Origin: Candidatus Vecturithrix granuli
Lineage (GTDB): Bacteria > Moduliflexota > Moduliflexia > Moduliflexales > Moduliflexaceae
NCBI GenBank assembly: GCA_000739535.1
Contig: DF820463.1
Coordinates: forward strand, 763,899-827,898
Reading direction: 5' to 3'
Length of the DNA: 64,000 nucleotides
The notes under the pieces are model-generated. The model ran no database searches. It was not told where the DNA came from and worked only from the letters and a program-made list of their open reading frames with translations. The position numbers and the translations under genes were made by a program. Positions 26,128 through 34,670 of the stretch are shown here, piece by piece (within the stretch, counting starts at the first letter, position 1; each line of letters opens with the position of its first letter).

Positions 26128-26139
26128 TGGACATGTCAA
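26128..26139. promoter_or_regulatory. Candidate autoregulatory operator, TGGACATGTCAA
   Basis: The GACATGTC dyad is located 41-52 bases upstream of the repressor start, overlapping a TTGACA hexamer on the minus strand. Its core ACATGT matches the dyad at 26288-26301 in front of the importer. Confidence 0.4.
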
Positions 26140-26177
26140 TAATTTGTCAATAGATATTTAATCAGAACTTACGTAAC

Positions 26178-26225
26178 CCTTACCTCCAAACCCTCTCCCA
26201 AAGGGCGAGGGGTTGGGGGTGAGGG
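26178..26225. repeat. Imperfect palindrome, CCCTTACCTCC / GGGGGTGAGGG type
   Basis: 19-bp arms with about three mismatches flank CCCAAAGGGC. It lies between the divergent repressor and importer genes. Confidence 0.7.
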
Positions 26226-26258
26226 TTGCATATCCTATACATAATTTTCAAAAATTTG

Positions 26259-26301
26259 TTGACAAAAATCATGAACATTTGCAGATATTGAACATGTTCA
26301 A
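26259..26301 (+). promoter_or_regulatory. Candidate promoter -35 element and operator TTGAACATGTTCAA of the mannoside operon
   Basis: TTGACA at 26259-26264 is followed about 17-19 bases later by an AT-rich, weak -10 (CAGATAT). A perfect 14-bp dyad, TTGAACATGTTCAA, sits at 26288-26301 where a repressor would block the polymerase. The transcript would have a leader of about 220 bases. Confidence 0.45.
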
Positions 26302-26373
26302 AATTTCATATTGAGCATATCTATAGCATTGCTTTTTTGGTCGTGGGTCAAATCCGTTGATGGCGGTTGGACA

Positions 26374-26406
26374 ACGTGCCCGGCACTTCAAAAGTGCCGG
26401 GCACGT
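26374..26406. repeat. Perfect GC-rich palindrome in the leader of the mannoside operon
   Basis: ACGTGCCCGGCACTT (26374-26388) and AAGTGCCGGGCACGT (26392-26406) form a 15-bp stem with a 3-base loop and no T-run. It lies 118 bases before the binding-protein start. Confidence 0.85.
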
Positions 26407-26524
26407 CAACGGACAAAGGGGGTGATGCTCTTCACGCACCAGAGGTCTTCCATGCTATGTGTCGAAGGTTTTGGCGTATTTATCAAAAAATATCAGATTC
26501 GTGCAACAAGGAGGGTACTGAATT

Positions 26525-27838
26525 ATGAAAAAGTTTGGAGTCGTCATGTTGTCAGGATTATTGCTGCTGAGCCTGTCGGTTGCGGCGCTGGCCGTAGATA
26601 TTAAATTCGCGCACTTTTACGATCCGATGGGCGGCGGGGCCTTAAAAGAAAATAATGATTGGATTCAGGAAACCATGAAGGGTTTTATGGAAGCCAATCC
26701 CGATATTAAGGTGACGGAAGAAATCTATCAATGGGATCAGATCGATACCAAGTCAATTATGGACTTCAAAGCCAACATTCCTCATGATGTGATGCTGAGT
26801 TCGCCGCAGCTCATGCCTCGTCATGGGTATGTCGGCGATTATGCGGATCTGGGAACGTATGTCATTCAATGGTCGGATGAACAGCGGCAGGATTTTGCGT
26901 GGAGTCCGGTCTGGATGAGCGGCATTCAACAGGGCAAGCAGATCGGGATTCCGACAGGCACCCATACCCGCTTAACTGCGTATCGCCGGGATTTCTTTGA
27001 AGAAGCCGGCCTGGATCCGAACAAACCGCCGACGTCGCTGGATGAAGTAGTGGAATACGCCAAAAAACTGACCAAAGATACCAATAGCGACGGCGAGCCG
27101 GATCAATGGGGCTTAGGGATGTTCTTTGGGCCAAGCCGGGCGACCATCGAATTGTATTTTGCGCCGGTGATCTGGTATTTTGGCGGCGATCTGTGGGATG
27201 CCAATACCCAAAAAGCTATATTTGCCTCTGAAGCAGGTGTGAAAGCCGCGCAATGGTTGTATGATTTGGTTTATACTCATAAAGTGACGCCGAAATACTC
27301 GGTGACAGGCACGTATGACAATGTCATTCTGAACGACTTTCTGGAAGGCAAAACCGCGATGGCCTGGGGCTTTGGCAGTTATTGGATTACAAAGCTTGAA
27401 CAACAAGGCTTTGTCCAGGGGATTTATCCGGCGACTCCTGAGGGCAAAGCGATCAAGGCCGATGTCTTTGTCATCCCCGACATCCATCAATTTACCAATG
27501 CCTGGTTAATTTCGGTTCATGCCCTGAGTCAAAACGTTGACGCTTCGATGAAATTTATCGAATATTTTCTGCAACCGGAACGCCTCTATACGTTCCCGGA
27601 TGCCGGTTTACCTATCCGCCTGTCATTGTGGGATAAACCGGAATTCCAGACCCCCTTCTACAAAACATGGTTAGAAGCTGCTAAAACCGGACGTTCCATG
27701 CCGGGCACAGGTTATTACGGCGAATTAGCGGATACCGTATCGGCCGCCTTGCAAGAAATCCTGGCAAATCAGGCTCCTATTGCTGAAACGCTGAAGAAAT
27801 TCGAAGACGAGTATAACAATCAATATGCCGGTGAATAA
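26525..27838 (+). CDS. ABC sugar-binding protein, solute-binding family 1
   Basis: 437 residues with a Sec signal peptide (MKKFGVVMLSGLLLLSLSV, cleavage near ALA-VDIKF). The type-II binding fold is supported by FAHFYDPMGG, KANIPHDVMLSS and the characteristic YRRDFFEEAGLDPNKPPTSL and DEWGLGMFF-like regions. AAGGAGGGT precedes the start. It lies upstream of two CUT1-type permeases and two GH38 mannosidases, so an alpha-mannoside oligosaccharide is the likely ligand (inference from context). The stop is followed by two hairpins before the first permease. Confidence 0.9.
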   Translation: MKKFGVVMLSGLLLLSLSVAALAVDIKFAHFYDPMGGGALKENNDWIQETMKGFMEANPDIKVTEEIYQWDQIDTKSIMDFKANIPHDVMLSSPQLMPRHGYVGDYADLGTYVIQWSDEQRQDFAWSPVWMSGIQQGKQIGIPTGTHTRLTAYRRDFFEEAGLDPNKPPTSLDEVVEYAKKLTKDTNSDGEPDQWGLGMFFGPSRATIELYFAPVIWYFGGDLWDANTQKAIFASEAGVKAAQWLYDLVYTHKVTPKYSVTGTYDNVILNDFLEGKTAMAWGFGSYWITKLEQQGFVQGIYPATPEGKAIKADVFVIPDIHQFTNAWLISVHALSQNVDASMKFIEYFLQPERLYTFPDAGLPIRLSLWDKPEFQTPFYKTWLEAAKTGRSMPGTGYYGELADTVSAALQEILANQAPIAETLKKFEDEYNNQYAGE

Positions 27839-27873
27839 GCTGGCGATCAATCGCCAAACTCAAAGCTGAAGCA

Positions 27874-27932
27874 GGCTGAAGCCCGCTTCAGCCCATCTAA
27901 AAACCGAGTTTTTTCGAAAAACTCGGTTTTTT
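27874..27932 (+). terminator. Double hairpin after the binding-protein gene (intra-operon attenuator)
   Basis: GGCTGAAGC / GCTTCAGCC (27874-27893) is followed by AAACCGAGTTTTTTCG / AAAAACTCGGTTTTTT (27901-27932) with a T-run. The position matches the hairpin after ytfQ, so both importers appear to use partial termination behind the binding protein. Confidence 0.85.
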
Positions 27933-27969
27933 CCTATCAATAATTCCGTGCTGATGAAAGGGAAGTGAT

Positions 27970-28860
27970 ATGCTCCTGAAATGCCTTACAATCATCAAAA
28001 AACATAAAACTCCCTATCTTTTTTTACTGCCGACCGTTATTCTGGTACTAGGCTTTCTGATTTCTCCGATATTTTCGGGAATTTCCATGAGCCTCTATCG
28101 AGCCAGATTAAGCGGCGAGGTCACATTCGTCGGATTCCAAAATTTTCTCAAACTCTTTCAGGAAGCCCGTTTTCTGGACAATGTCAAACTCAGCCTGCTG
28201 TATGTGTTCGGAAATCTGCTTCTTGCGACCCCTTTAGCCTACATAGCAGCCTTATTGATTACCCAAAAGATGAACGCCACGCGCTTTTTTCGCGGCATCT
28301 TTCTTCTGCCCTGGATTACAGCCCCTGTGGTCAGCTCGCTCATGGTATTGTCCCTGTTGGACCCATCGCGCGGATTGGTCACGACCATCGTAAAAGCAAT
28401 TGCCGGGAAAAGCGTGATTGTATTGGCTGACCCGGTGTGGTCAATGCTGGCTGTGATTCTGCACAGTTTTTGGCGCTCCTTTCCGTTTATGATGTTGTTT
28501 TTGGCGGCGGGGCTGACTTCAATCCCCGATGAACTTTATGAAGCCGCCAGAGTTGATGGGACAAATGGCTGGCAGCGCTTCTGGTACCTGACCTTTCCGT
28601 TGACGCGCGTACACCTTGCGATTGTGATGTTAGTCATCAGTATGTGGACCGTTCAGGATACCGAAACCGTGTATGCCCTGACCGGGGGCGGCCCTGGCTA
28701 TAGTACGGAAGTGCTTGCCGTGCGTATGCTCAAAGATGCCTTTGTCAATTTTAACATGTATAACGGCGCGGTCATTGGCGTATTGCTGATTATGCTCAGC
28801 ATAGTCTTTATGTTTCTGTATTTACGGCTGCTGGCCGGAATAGGAGGGGGAGAGGAATGA
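27970..28860 (+). CDS. ABC sugar permease, MalF/UgpA type
   Basis: 296 residues, six predicted membrane helices, starting TPYLFLLPTVILVLGFLI. The cytoplasmic EAA loop ELYEAARVDGTNGWQRFWYL contacts the ATPase. GGAAGTG precedes ATG 27970. The stop overlaps the next start by 4 bases (ATGA). No ATPase gene is linked to this importer, so it must borrow a shared MsmK/UgpC-like ATPase encoded elsewhere. Confidence 0.92.
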   Translation: MLLKCLTIIKKHKTPYLFLLPTVILVLGFLISPIFSGISMSLYRARLSGEVTFVGFQNFLKLFQEARFLDNVKLSLLYVFGNLLLATPLAYIAALLITQKMNATRFFRGIFLLPWITAPVVSSLMVLSLLDPSRGLVTTIVKAIAGKSVIVLADPVWSMLAVILHSFWRSFPFMMLFLAAGLTSIPDELYEAARVDGTNGWQRFWYLTFPLTRVHLAIVMLVISMWTVQDTETVYALTGGGPGYSTEVLAVRMLKDAFVNFNMYNGAVIGVLLIMLSIVFMFLYLRLLAGIGGGEE

Positions 28861-29663
28861 AAAGAAAATGGATCGATAGAATCTGCTGGGTCGGATTTGT
28901 GCTGATCGCGATCTTTGCACTTGCCCCTCTTTTATGGGGATTACGAACGTCCCTTACGCCGAATACGGAACTGTCGCTGTTTCCGAAACACTTGACGCTG
29001 GAGCATTACCGCAATATTTTTTCACGTCCGCTCTTTTTGTTGTATATCAAAAATACCCTGCTTGTGGCCTTAGCAGCGATTGCAGTCACATTGCCCATCG
29101 GAATGATGGGCGGTTATGCTCTGGCGCGTTATCATTTTCCAGGCAAAAATTTGAGTTTTGCCTTAATGATTCTACCACTGCTGCCGCCTATCGCCATTCT
29201 TGTGCCGCTGGTGTCCTACATCAATCGCATGGGCATCTACGATACCTTGTTTGCGGTCATGATGGTCACGGTCGTGTTTAATCTGCCTTTTGCGGTGTGG
29301 ATGTTGCGCAATTTTATCATGGCGACGCCCGTCGCGATTGAAGAAAGCGCGCTGATCGACGGCTGTTCACCCTTCGGCGTCTTGTGGCGGATTGTGCTGC
29401 CTTCTATTTTTCCGGGAGTCATCGCCGTGTCAGTATTTATCTTCATTAACAGTTGGAACGGCTACTTATTGGCCTTTGCGCTGATTGCAAGTCCGCAAAA
29501 ACGAGTGCTTTCGCAGGCTATTCTTGCGTTTATAGGCGCCTGGGGCACAGATTGGGGCGGTTTGAGCGCGGTTGGCATTCTGGCCCTGATTCCACCAGTC
29601 GCTCTGTTCGTACTCTTTCAACGCTGGTTTATTGCAGGTATTGTCGGGCAACAATTAAAGTGA
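28857..29663 (+). CDS. ABC sugar permease, MalG/UgpE type
   Basis: 268 residues, six membrane helices, EAA loop EESALIDGCSPFGVLWRIV. It is translationally coupled to the preceding permease by the ATGA overlap. It completes the membrane part of the family-1 importer. It is followed by a palindrome (29659-29765) that fills the gap before the mannosidase gene. Confidence 0.92.
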   Translation: MKRKWIDRICWVGFVLIAIFALAPLLWGLRTSLTPNTELSLFPKHLTLEHYRNIFSRPLFLLYIKNTLLVALAAIAVTLPIGMMGGYALARYHFPGKNLSFALMILPLLPPIAILVPLVSYINRMGIYDTLFAVMMVTVVFNLPFAVWMLRNFIMATPVAIEESALIDGCSPFGVLWRIVLPSIFPGVIAVSVFIFINSWNGYLLAFALIASPQKRVLSQAILAFIGAWGTDWGGLSAVGILALIPPVALFVLFQRWFIAGIVGQQLK

Positions 29664-29765
29664 CTAAAGGGACTCAGGGGACTCAAGGGGCTAAAGGGAC
29701 TAAACCTGGAAATGCTTTAAACTTTCGTCACTTTAGTCCCTTCAGTCCTTTTAGTCCGTTGATTC
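29659..29765. repeat. Nonad-repeat palindrome between permease and mannosidase genes
   Basis: The left half repeats a 9-bp word of the form GGGACTAAA about five times. The right half repeats its complement, TTTAGTCCC, about four times. It begins at the permease stop and ends one base before the ATG at 29767, which therefore has no ordinary Shine-Dalgarno. Confidence 0.85.
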
Positions 29766-29766
29766 T

Positions 29767-32502
29767 ATGAAAAAACCTTATGAAATTCACGTGATCTCGC
29801 ATACCCATTGGGATCGGGAGTGGTATTTGACCTTTCAACAGTTTCGCCTGAAACTTGTTGAATTGGTGGATGGGTTACTTGAAATTCTTGAAACCAACCC
29901 GGAGTTTATCCATTTTAATTTTGACGGGCAGACCATTGTCTTGGAAGATTATCTGGAGATCAAACCCCAAAACAAAGAGCGTTTGAAACAGTATATTCAA
30001 GCAGGCAAGCTTGCGGTCGGCCCCTGGTATATTTTGCCTGATGAATTTCTGGTCAGCGCTGAGGCGACTATTCGTAACCTGATTTTAGGGCATCGCCTTG
30101 CCGCCGAGTTCGGCAAGGTCATGAAAGTTGGCTATATTCCTGATCCCTTCGGCCATATTTCGCAGATGCCGCAGATTTTAAGAGGCTTTGGCATTGATAA
30201 TATCATCCTCTGGCGCGGCTTTGGCGGGGAAGCGGATCAGACCAGTTCGGAATATTATTGGGACGCTCCTGACGGCTCTCGTGTATTGTTTGTGCATCTG
30301 CCGAATGTCGGTTATAGCGAAACCTTACATTTTCCGAACGCGACAAAACAGGCGGCGGTCTTAATCACGCGCCTGAAAGAAGCTTACCAACAACGCGCTA
30401 CCACGCCGTATCTGAGCATCTTTACCGGCTCTGACCACATCAAACCGCAAGCCGAACTGCCGCAGATTCTGAAACAGGTCAACGCCCAACTCGACGACGC
30501 GGTCGTGATGCAGAGCAGTTTGACAGAGTATATCGCTAAGCTGCGCGCAAGCGTTCCTGACGATTTGCAGGTCATGCGCGGTGAATTCCGAGGCGGATTG
30601 AAACATACCTATTTGCTCACTGGCGTGCTTTCGACCCGCATGTACCTGAAACAGGAGAATGAGAAGGCTCAAACCCTCCTGGAAAAATGGGCAGAGCCCT
30701 TTGCAGCCATGGTCTGGATGCTTGGCGTGAAAAAACCGGATTTTTGTCAAAAACCCGGTTTTTCGACCTACCCCCAGGAATTTCTGTGGCAGTCCTGGAA
30801 ATATCTGCTGCAAAATCATCCGCATGATAGTATCTGCGGGTGCAGCCTGGACGCGGTACATGAGCAGATGATGACCCGTTTTGCCTGGTCAGAGGAAATC
30901 GCTGAAGAACTGACCCAAAACAGCCTCAATGCGATTGCTGCGCAGATTGATACCTCAGATACCCCGTCAACCGTACAACATCTAGTTGTGTATAATCCAT
31001 TGGGTTGGACCCGCGACGAAGTCGCTCATGCGACCATTGATTTTCTGACTCCGGAACAAACGTCATCCGTCGAATTTCTGCCCTATATACCGAAGTCGCC
31101 TTATACAGAGGAAGTCAAGGGGTTTATCATCCGAGACGAACAGGGGCGCGAGATTCCTTACCAACTCATCAAAAAACAAATCTGTCAGAAAGTGTTGCCC
31201 AGTCCGGATTTAACGACCTTTCCAATTTTATTGCAGGTCGTTCAATTTGAAATCCTGCTGCATGCTCAAAACATCCCGCCTTGCGGCTATGCGGCCTATC
31301 AGGTCATTCCGCAAAAAACGTTGAAAACCTATTCTGCTGGAGTGCAGCAACTGCCTTATGGCATGGAAAATGAATATCTTCGTGTCAACATTCAGCCGAA
31401 TGGTTCACTGCTCATAACCGACAAAAGCACCGACAAGGTCTATCCTGATTGCCATGTCTTCGAAGATAGCGGCGATGTGGGTGATGAATATAACTATTCC
31501 TATCCGCTGCGCGACCGCATTGTATCGAGCATCGGATGTCCGGCAAACATTGAACTGGTGGAGCAAGGCCCGCTGCGCATCACTTACAAAGTAAGTCAGC
31601 GTCTAACTGTGCCGAAATGCGCCGAGCCTGACCGTCAGGGCCGCAGCCAGGAAACGGTTGAGATTCCAATTTCATTGTGTATTTCCCTGTCCGTCGGCGC
31701 AAAGCGCGTTGACATCACGACAGAATTGGAGAACACAGCCAGGGATCATCGCTTGCGCGTGCTTTTTCCCTCAGGAATTCACAGCGACTATTCCCACGCC
31801 GAAGGCCAGTTTGATGTGGTGCAGCGACCAATTCAACTGCCCGATCCCAACGATTACCAGATTGAAAAACCTTCTCCAACCTATCCGCAGCAATCCTTTG
31901 TAGATGTGAATGACGGCGAGGTTGGTCTGGCGGTGATCAACAAAGGACTGCCGGAATATGAGGTCAAGGACGACGCACGCCGCACCATTGCGCTGACCCT
32001 GCTGCGTGGCGTGGATCAAATCAGCCGCGGCGATTTATTGACAAGGCCAGGCGGAAATGCCGGTTGGCCTTGTCAAACCCCGGGCGGCCAATGTTTAAGA
32101 AAACATACATTCTACTACGCTCTGGCCCCTCATCGCGGAACCTGGCAAACAGGACTGGTGCACCGCGAAGCGCATCAGCATAATGTGCCCTGCCGCGTCG
32201 TACAGACCGATTCGCATCAGGGGAACTTGTCTCGAAAGATGAGCTTTATCGAGATTTCGCCGGCGTCATTGATCATCAGCGCGATCAAAAAGGCCGAAAC
32301 CCACGACGCCCTCATTATTCGATGCTACAATGCCTCGAATGAAGCGACAACAGGCGAAATACGGCTATATCAGCCAATCAAAAGTGCGGCATTGACGAAT
32401 CTCAATGAAGACATATTGGAGGCAGTTACGCCGAATTCAGAGCACACCGTCGCTTTTCAGGTTCGGCCCTGGGAAGTAAAAACCCTGAGTCTTGAGATGT
32501 AG
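29767..32502 (+). CDS. Alpha-mannosidase, glycoside hydrolase family 38
   Basis: 911 residues, retaining GH38 enzyme. The zinc-site motif is SHTHWDREWY (about 11-20) and the nucleophile Asp126 is in YIPDPFGH. The NHPHDSICGCS segment (about 350) and the C-terminal beta domains complete the family layout. No signal peptide, so it acts in the cytosol on imported alpha-mannosides. Between AAMVWMLG and YPQEFLW it carries an extra segment, VKKPDFCQKPGFST, coincident with a hairpin at 30731-30763; related enzymes join these motifs directly. The gene belongs to the importer operon. Confidence 0.92.
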   Translation: MKKPYEIHVISHTHWDREWYLTFQQFRLKLVELVDGLLEILETNPEFIHFNFDGQTIVLEDYLEIKPQNKERLKQYIQAGKLAVGPWYILPDEFLVSAEATIRNLILGHRLAAEFGKVMKVGYIPDPFGHISQMPQILRGFGIDNIILWRGFGGEADQTSSEYYWDAPDGSRVLFVHLPNVGYSETLHFPNATKQAAVLITRLKEAYQQRATTPYLSIFTGSDHIKPQAELPQILKQVNAQLDDAVVMQSSLTEYIAKLRASVPDDLQVMRGEFRGGLKHTYLLTGVLSTRMYLKQENEKAQTLLEKWAEPFAAMVWMLGVKKPDFCQKPGFSTYPQEFLWQSWKYLLQNHPHDSICGCSLDAVHEQMMTRFAWSEEIAEELTQNSLNAIAAQIDTSDTPSTVQHLVVYNPLGWTRDEVAHATIDFLTPEQTSSVEFLPYIPKSPYTEEVKGFIIRDEQGREIPYQLIKKQICQKVLPSPDLTTFPILLQVVQFEILLHAQNIPPCGYAAYQVIPQKTLKTYSAGVQQLPYGMENEYLRVNIQPNGSLLITDKSTDKVYPDCHVFEDSGDVGDEYNYSYPLRDRIVSSIGCPANIELVEQGPLRITYKVSQRLTVPKCAEPDRQGRSQETVEIPISLCISLSVGAKRVDITTELENTARDHRLRVLFPSGIHSDYSHAEGQFDVVQRPIQLPDPNDYQIEKPSPTYPQQSFVDVNDGEVGLAVINKGLPEYEVKDDARRTIALTLLRGVDQISRGDLLTRPGGNAGWPCQTPGGQCLRKHTFYYALAPHRGTWQTGLVHREAHQHNVPCRVVQTDSHQGNLSRKMSFIEISPASLIISAIKKAETHDALIIRCYNASNEATTGEIRLYQPIKSAALTNLNEDILEAVTPNSEHTVAFQVRPWEVKTLSLEM
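30731..30763. repeat. In-frame hairpin inside the GH38 gene
   Basis: AAAAACCGGATTTTTG and CAAAAACCCGGTTTTT pair with a bulge. They encode the extra residues VKKPDFCQKPGF. The word AAACCGGGTTT is the same as in the terminators at 49872 and 61283. Confidence 0.7.
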
Positions 32503-32562
32503 CGCGCAATTATTTTTTGCGCCCGAGCAACCGGAGTTTCGCGGTACATATTTAGACGACTT

Positions 32563-33117
32563 TCAGAACCGCACCAGCCGGTAGAGCGCGTCGAGAGACA
32601 CTTCCAGGTTGACCGAATCCAGATGAAATGTCCCTTCTTGATATACTTCCGGCTGCCAATGGGCAGAACGGCGAAACAGGGTCGCTTCTTGCTTCTCCTG
32701 CGCTATCAGCAGATATTCTTGCAGTGTGGAAATCTGCTGATAGGCTCGAAACTTTTCGAGAAAATCCTGCCGTTTGGAAGAAGTTGAGAGGACTTCAACA
32801 ATCAGGCACGGCTTCTCGCGGTAATAGATGGCGCGATCCTCCTCCTCACACGCTACGATCACATCAGGATAGTAGAACATGAGGTCTTGTTTCGTCTCAA
32901 TGCGTACCTTCATGTCGGCCATGAAAACTTCGCAGCGGTCAGGCAATTCGGTTCTGAGCAACGTCACCAGGTTCACACTGATCAGATTATGGTTGGCGCT
33001 CGTACCCGCCATAGCATATACCTGACCGTTCACATATTCGTGTTTCGTGTCGCTTTCTTCTTCACCGATCACATAGTCTTCTTCGTTGATAAAAGCCATT
33101 GGCTGCGGCATTGCCAT
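32563..33117 (-). CDS. Uma2-type (DUF820) putative restriction-endonuclease-fold protein
   Basis: 184 residues. The PD-(D/E)xK nuclease core is visible: YYPDVIVACEE, then CLIVEVLSTSSKRQDFLEKF and LQEYLLI. The ATG at 33117 follows GGAGGT at 7 bases. Uma2 proteins are widespread, often in many copies per genome, and their biological role is unsettled. It is opposite in strand to the mannoside genes, interrupts them, and is probably unrelated to sugar use. Confidence 0.88.
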   Translation of the reverse strand: MAMPQPMAFINEEDYVIGEEESDTKHEYVNGQVYAMAGTSANHNLISVNLVTLLRTELPDRCEVFMADMKVRIETKQDLMFYYPDVIVACEEEDRAIYYREKPCLIVEVLSTSSKRQDFLEKFRAYQQISTLQEYLLIAQEKQEATLFRRSAHWQPEVYQEGTFHLDSVNLEVSLDALYRLVRF

Positions 33118-33358
33118 GTGATAGACCTCCCATTATACAAGTCGTTATGATTCATATCAGTGTTCATCATCAAACAATCTTGACCGAAAGCTTTTGGTTT
33201 GTCAAGTATTTTGCGGGTGTACAGGTTCTGAAGCAGAGGTCGGCGTATCTACGTCACGTGCAGACCGAAATCACGAGGAAGGGATAGATTTATTTCCGAA
33301 AATGACTATTGACAATGTTCCGGCAGTTCGTATCATCGTTCATAAGAGGGAGAACATC

Positions 33359-33454
33359 ATGAAAGCACCCTGTAGCGAAGCGAATTTTGAGATTCTGCCG
33401 GGCATGGTTGAGAAAAACTCCATGAATACGGAAGAACTCCAAATAATAACTTAA
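33359..33454 (+). CDS. Small upstream ORF (31 aa), possible leader peptide or coupling ORF
   Basis: The ATG at 33359 has GGGAG 6 bases upstream, a better ribosome site than the following gene, which has none visible. The peptide MKAPCSEANFEILPGMVEKN continues for 11 more residues and stops 6 bases before the URO-D-like start at 33461, an arrangement that would permit re-initiation. No homology recognised. The rest of 33118-33460 shows nothing else. Confidence 0.4.
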   Translation: MKAPCSEANFEILPGMVEKNSMNTEELQIIT

Positions 33455-33460
33455 AGACTC

Positions 33461-34564
33461 ATGACAAGCCGAGAACGAATTTGTGCAATCCTCAATCATG
33501 AACCGGCCGATAGAGTCGGTTTCTGGCCAGGGAATCCGGCGGATGACACCAAAACGCTCTATTACAAACATTTTGGGATTCAGGATACGTCCAATACGTC
33601 CAAAATGTCCGACACCGGACGCCATGCCCAGACTTTAACCATCAAAACCGGCCATCCTGACCTGGAATTGGCGTTAGCGCTCAAAAGCGATCTGATGTGG
33701 ATTTCGCCGGAACTCGACGCGGCGACCTGGCAGCATCCTGAGAATAAACCGATGTGGGATGTGTTGGGTGGTAAACCGCGCACCAGTTTGAGTCAGCCGG
33801 GCGTGTTTGCCGAATGTGAAAGCGTCAAAGAGGTTGAAGCCTTTGACTGGCCCAACTTGGATTATCTGGATTTCAGCGCGAGCCTTGCCAACATCGAAGA
33901 AACCAGAGCTGCAGGATTAGCGGTCTTTGGCGGTATGTGGTGTCCGTTTTTTCATATTGCCTGCGACCTGTTTGGCATGGAGAATTATTTTATCAAGATG
34001 CACACGCACCCGGCCGTGGTTGAGGCCGTGACCGAGCAGATTGTCGCGTTTTATCTTCAGGCCAACCAACGCTGCCTCGATCTGATGGCTTCCAAATTAG
34101 ATGCGGCCTTTTTTGGCAATGATTTCGGCAGTCAGCGCGATTTACTCATCGGTCCGCGCATGTTTCAAAAATTTGTGCTGCCGTACTTCAAACAACTGAT
34201 TGAGCAGATGAAATCTTACGGCCTGAAAGTGGTCTTACATTCCTGCGGTTCGATTGTCAAAGTGATTCCTCTGCTGATTGAAGCGGGGATGGATGCTTTG
34301 CATCCGCTGCAAACCCGGGCTGCCGGCATGGATGCTGAGAATTTAGCGCGTCAATTTCGGGGCGACCTGGTCTTTATCGGTGGGGTAGATACACAAGACC
34401 TGCTGCCCTTTCAGTCGCCGGCAGCGGTGCGTCAGGAAGTCCGCAGGTTGAAACAGGTGTTTGGCGAACGCTTCATTGTGTCGCCCAGCCATGAAGCCTT
34501 ATTGCCAAATGTCAGCATCGAAAACACTCTCGCAATGAGCGCAGAAGCCACCATAATCAATTGA
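33461..34564 (+). CDS. Uroporphyrinogen-decarboxylase-fold (URO-D/MtaA-like) protein of a sugar locus
   Basis: 367 residues, starting MTSRERICAILNHEPADRVG as in the URO-D superfamily. It keeps GMWCPFFHIACDLFGMENY, the metal-site HSCGS motif and the C-terminal SPSHEALLPN. The second Cys of the HxC...C zinc motif of MtaA-type methyltransferases appears absent near the end. Haem synthesis is unlikely because the gene sits between two mannosidases. Such proteins often accompany carbohydrate operons, with unproven function. Near the N-terminus three 9-bp repeats encode TSNTSKMSD. The stop codon lies in an AATTGAC-type repeat that leads into the palindrome at 34583. Confidence 0.82.
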   Translation: MTSRERICAILNHEPADRVGFWPGNPADDTKTLYYKHFGIQDTSNTSKMSDTGRHAQTLTIKTGHPDLELALALKSDLMWISPELDAATWQHPENKPMWDVLGGKPRTSLSQPGVFAECESVKEVEAFDWPNLDYLDFSASLANIEETRAAGLAVFGGMWCPFFHIACDLFGMENYFIKMHTHPAVVEAVTEQIVAFYLQANQRCLDLMASKLDAAFFGNDFGSQRDLLIGPRMFQKFVLPYFKQLIEQMKSYGLKVVLHSCGSIVKVIPLLIEAGMDALHPLQTRAAGMDAENLARQFRGDLVFIGGVDTQDLLPFQSPAAVRQEVRRLKQVFGERFIVSPSHEALLPNVSIENTLAMSAEATIIN

Positions 34565-34582
34565 CAATTATCACCAACGATC

Positions 34583-34657
34583 AAACTACAGGAATGGTAT
34601 ATAAGCAAGAATGTATTTTGACATTGAATTCTTGCTTATATACCATTCCTGTAGTTT
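34583..34657. repeat. Perfect 30-bp-arm palindrome before the second GH38 gene
   Basis: The arms 34583-34612 and 34628-34657 are exact complements around a 15-base loop. It ends 13 bases before the GH38 start. It is related in sequence to the element at 6891-6964. Confidence 0.95.
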
Positions 34658-34670
34658 CAAAAAAGAATCT

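Noticed and set aside
32038-32076. Perfect 12-bp inverted repeat (TTGACAAGGCCA / TGGCCTTGTCAA) inside the GH38 gene as another inserted element
   Set aside because: The encoded TRPGGNAGWPCQTPGGQC matches the conserved family motif in length and residues, so no insertion is implied; the dyad is probably coincidental.
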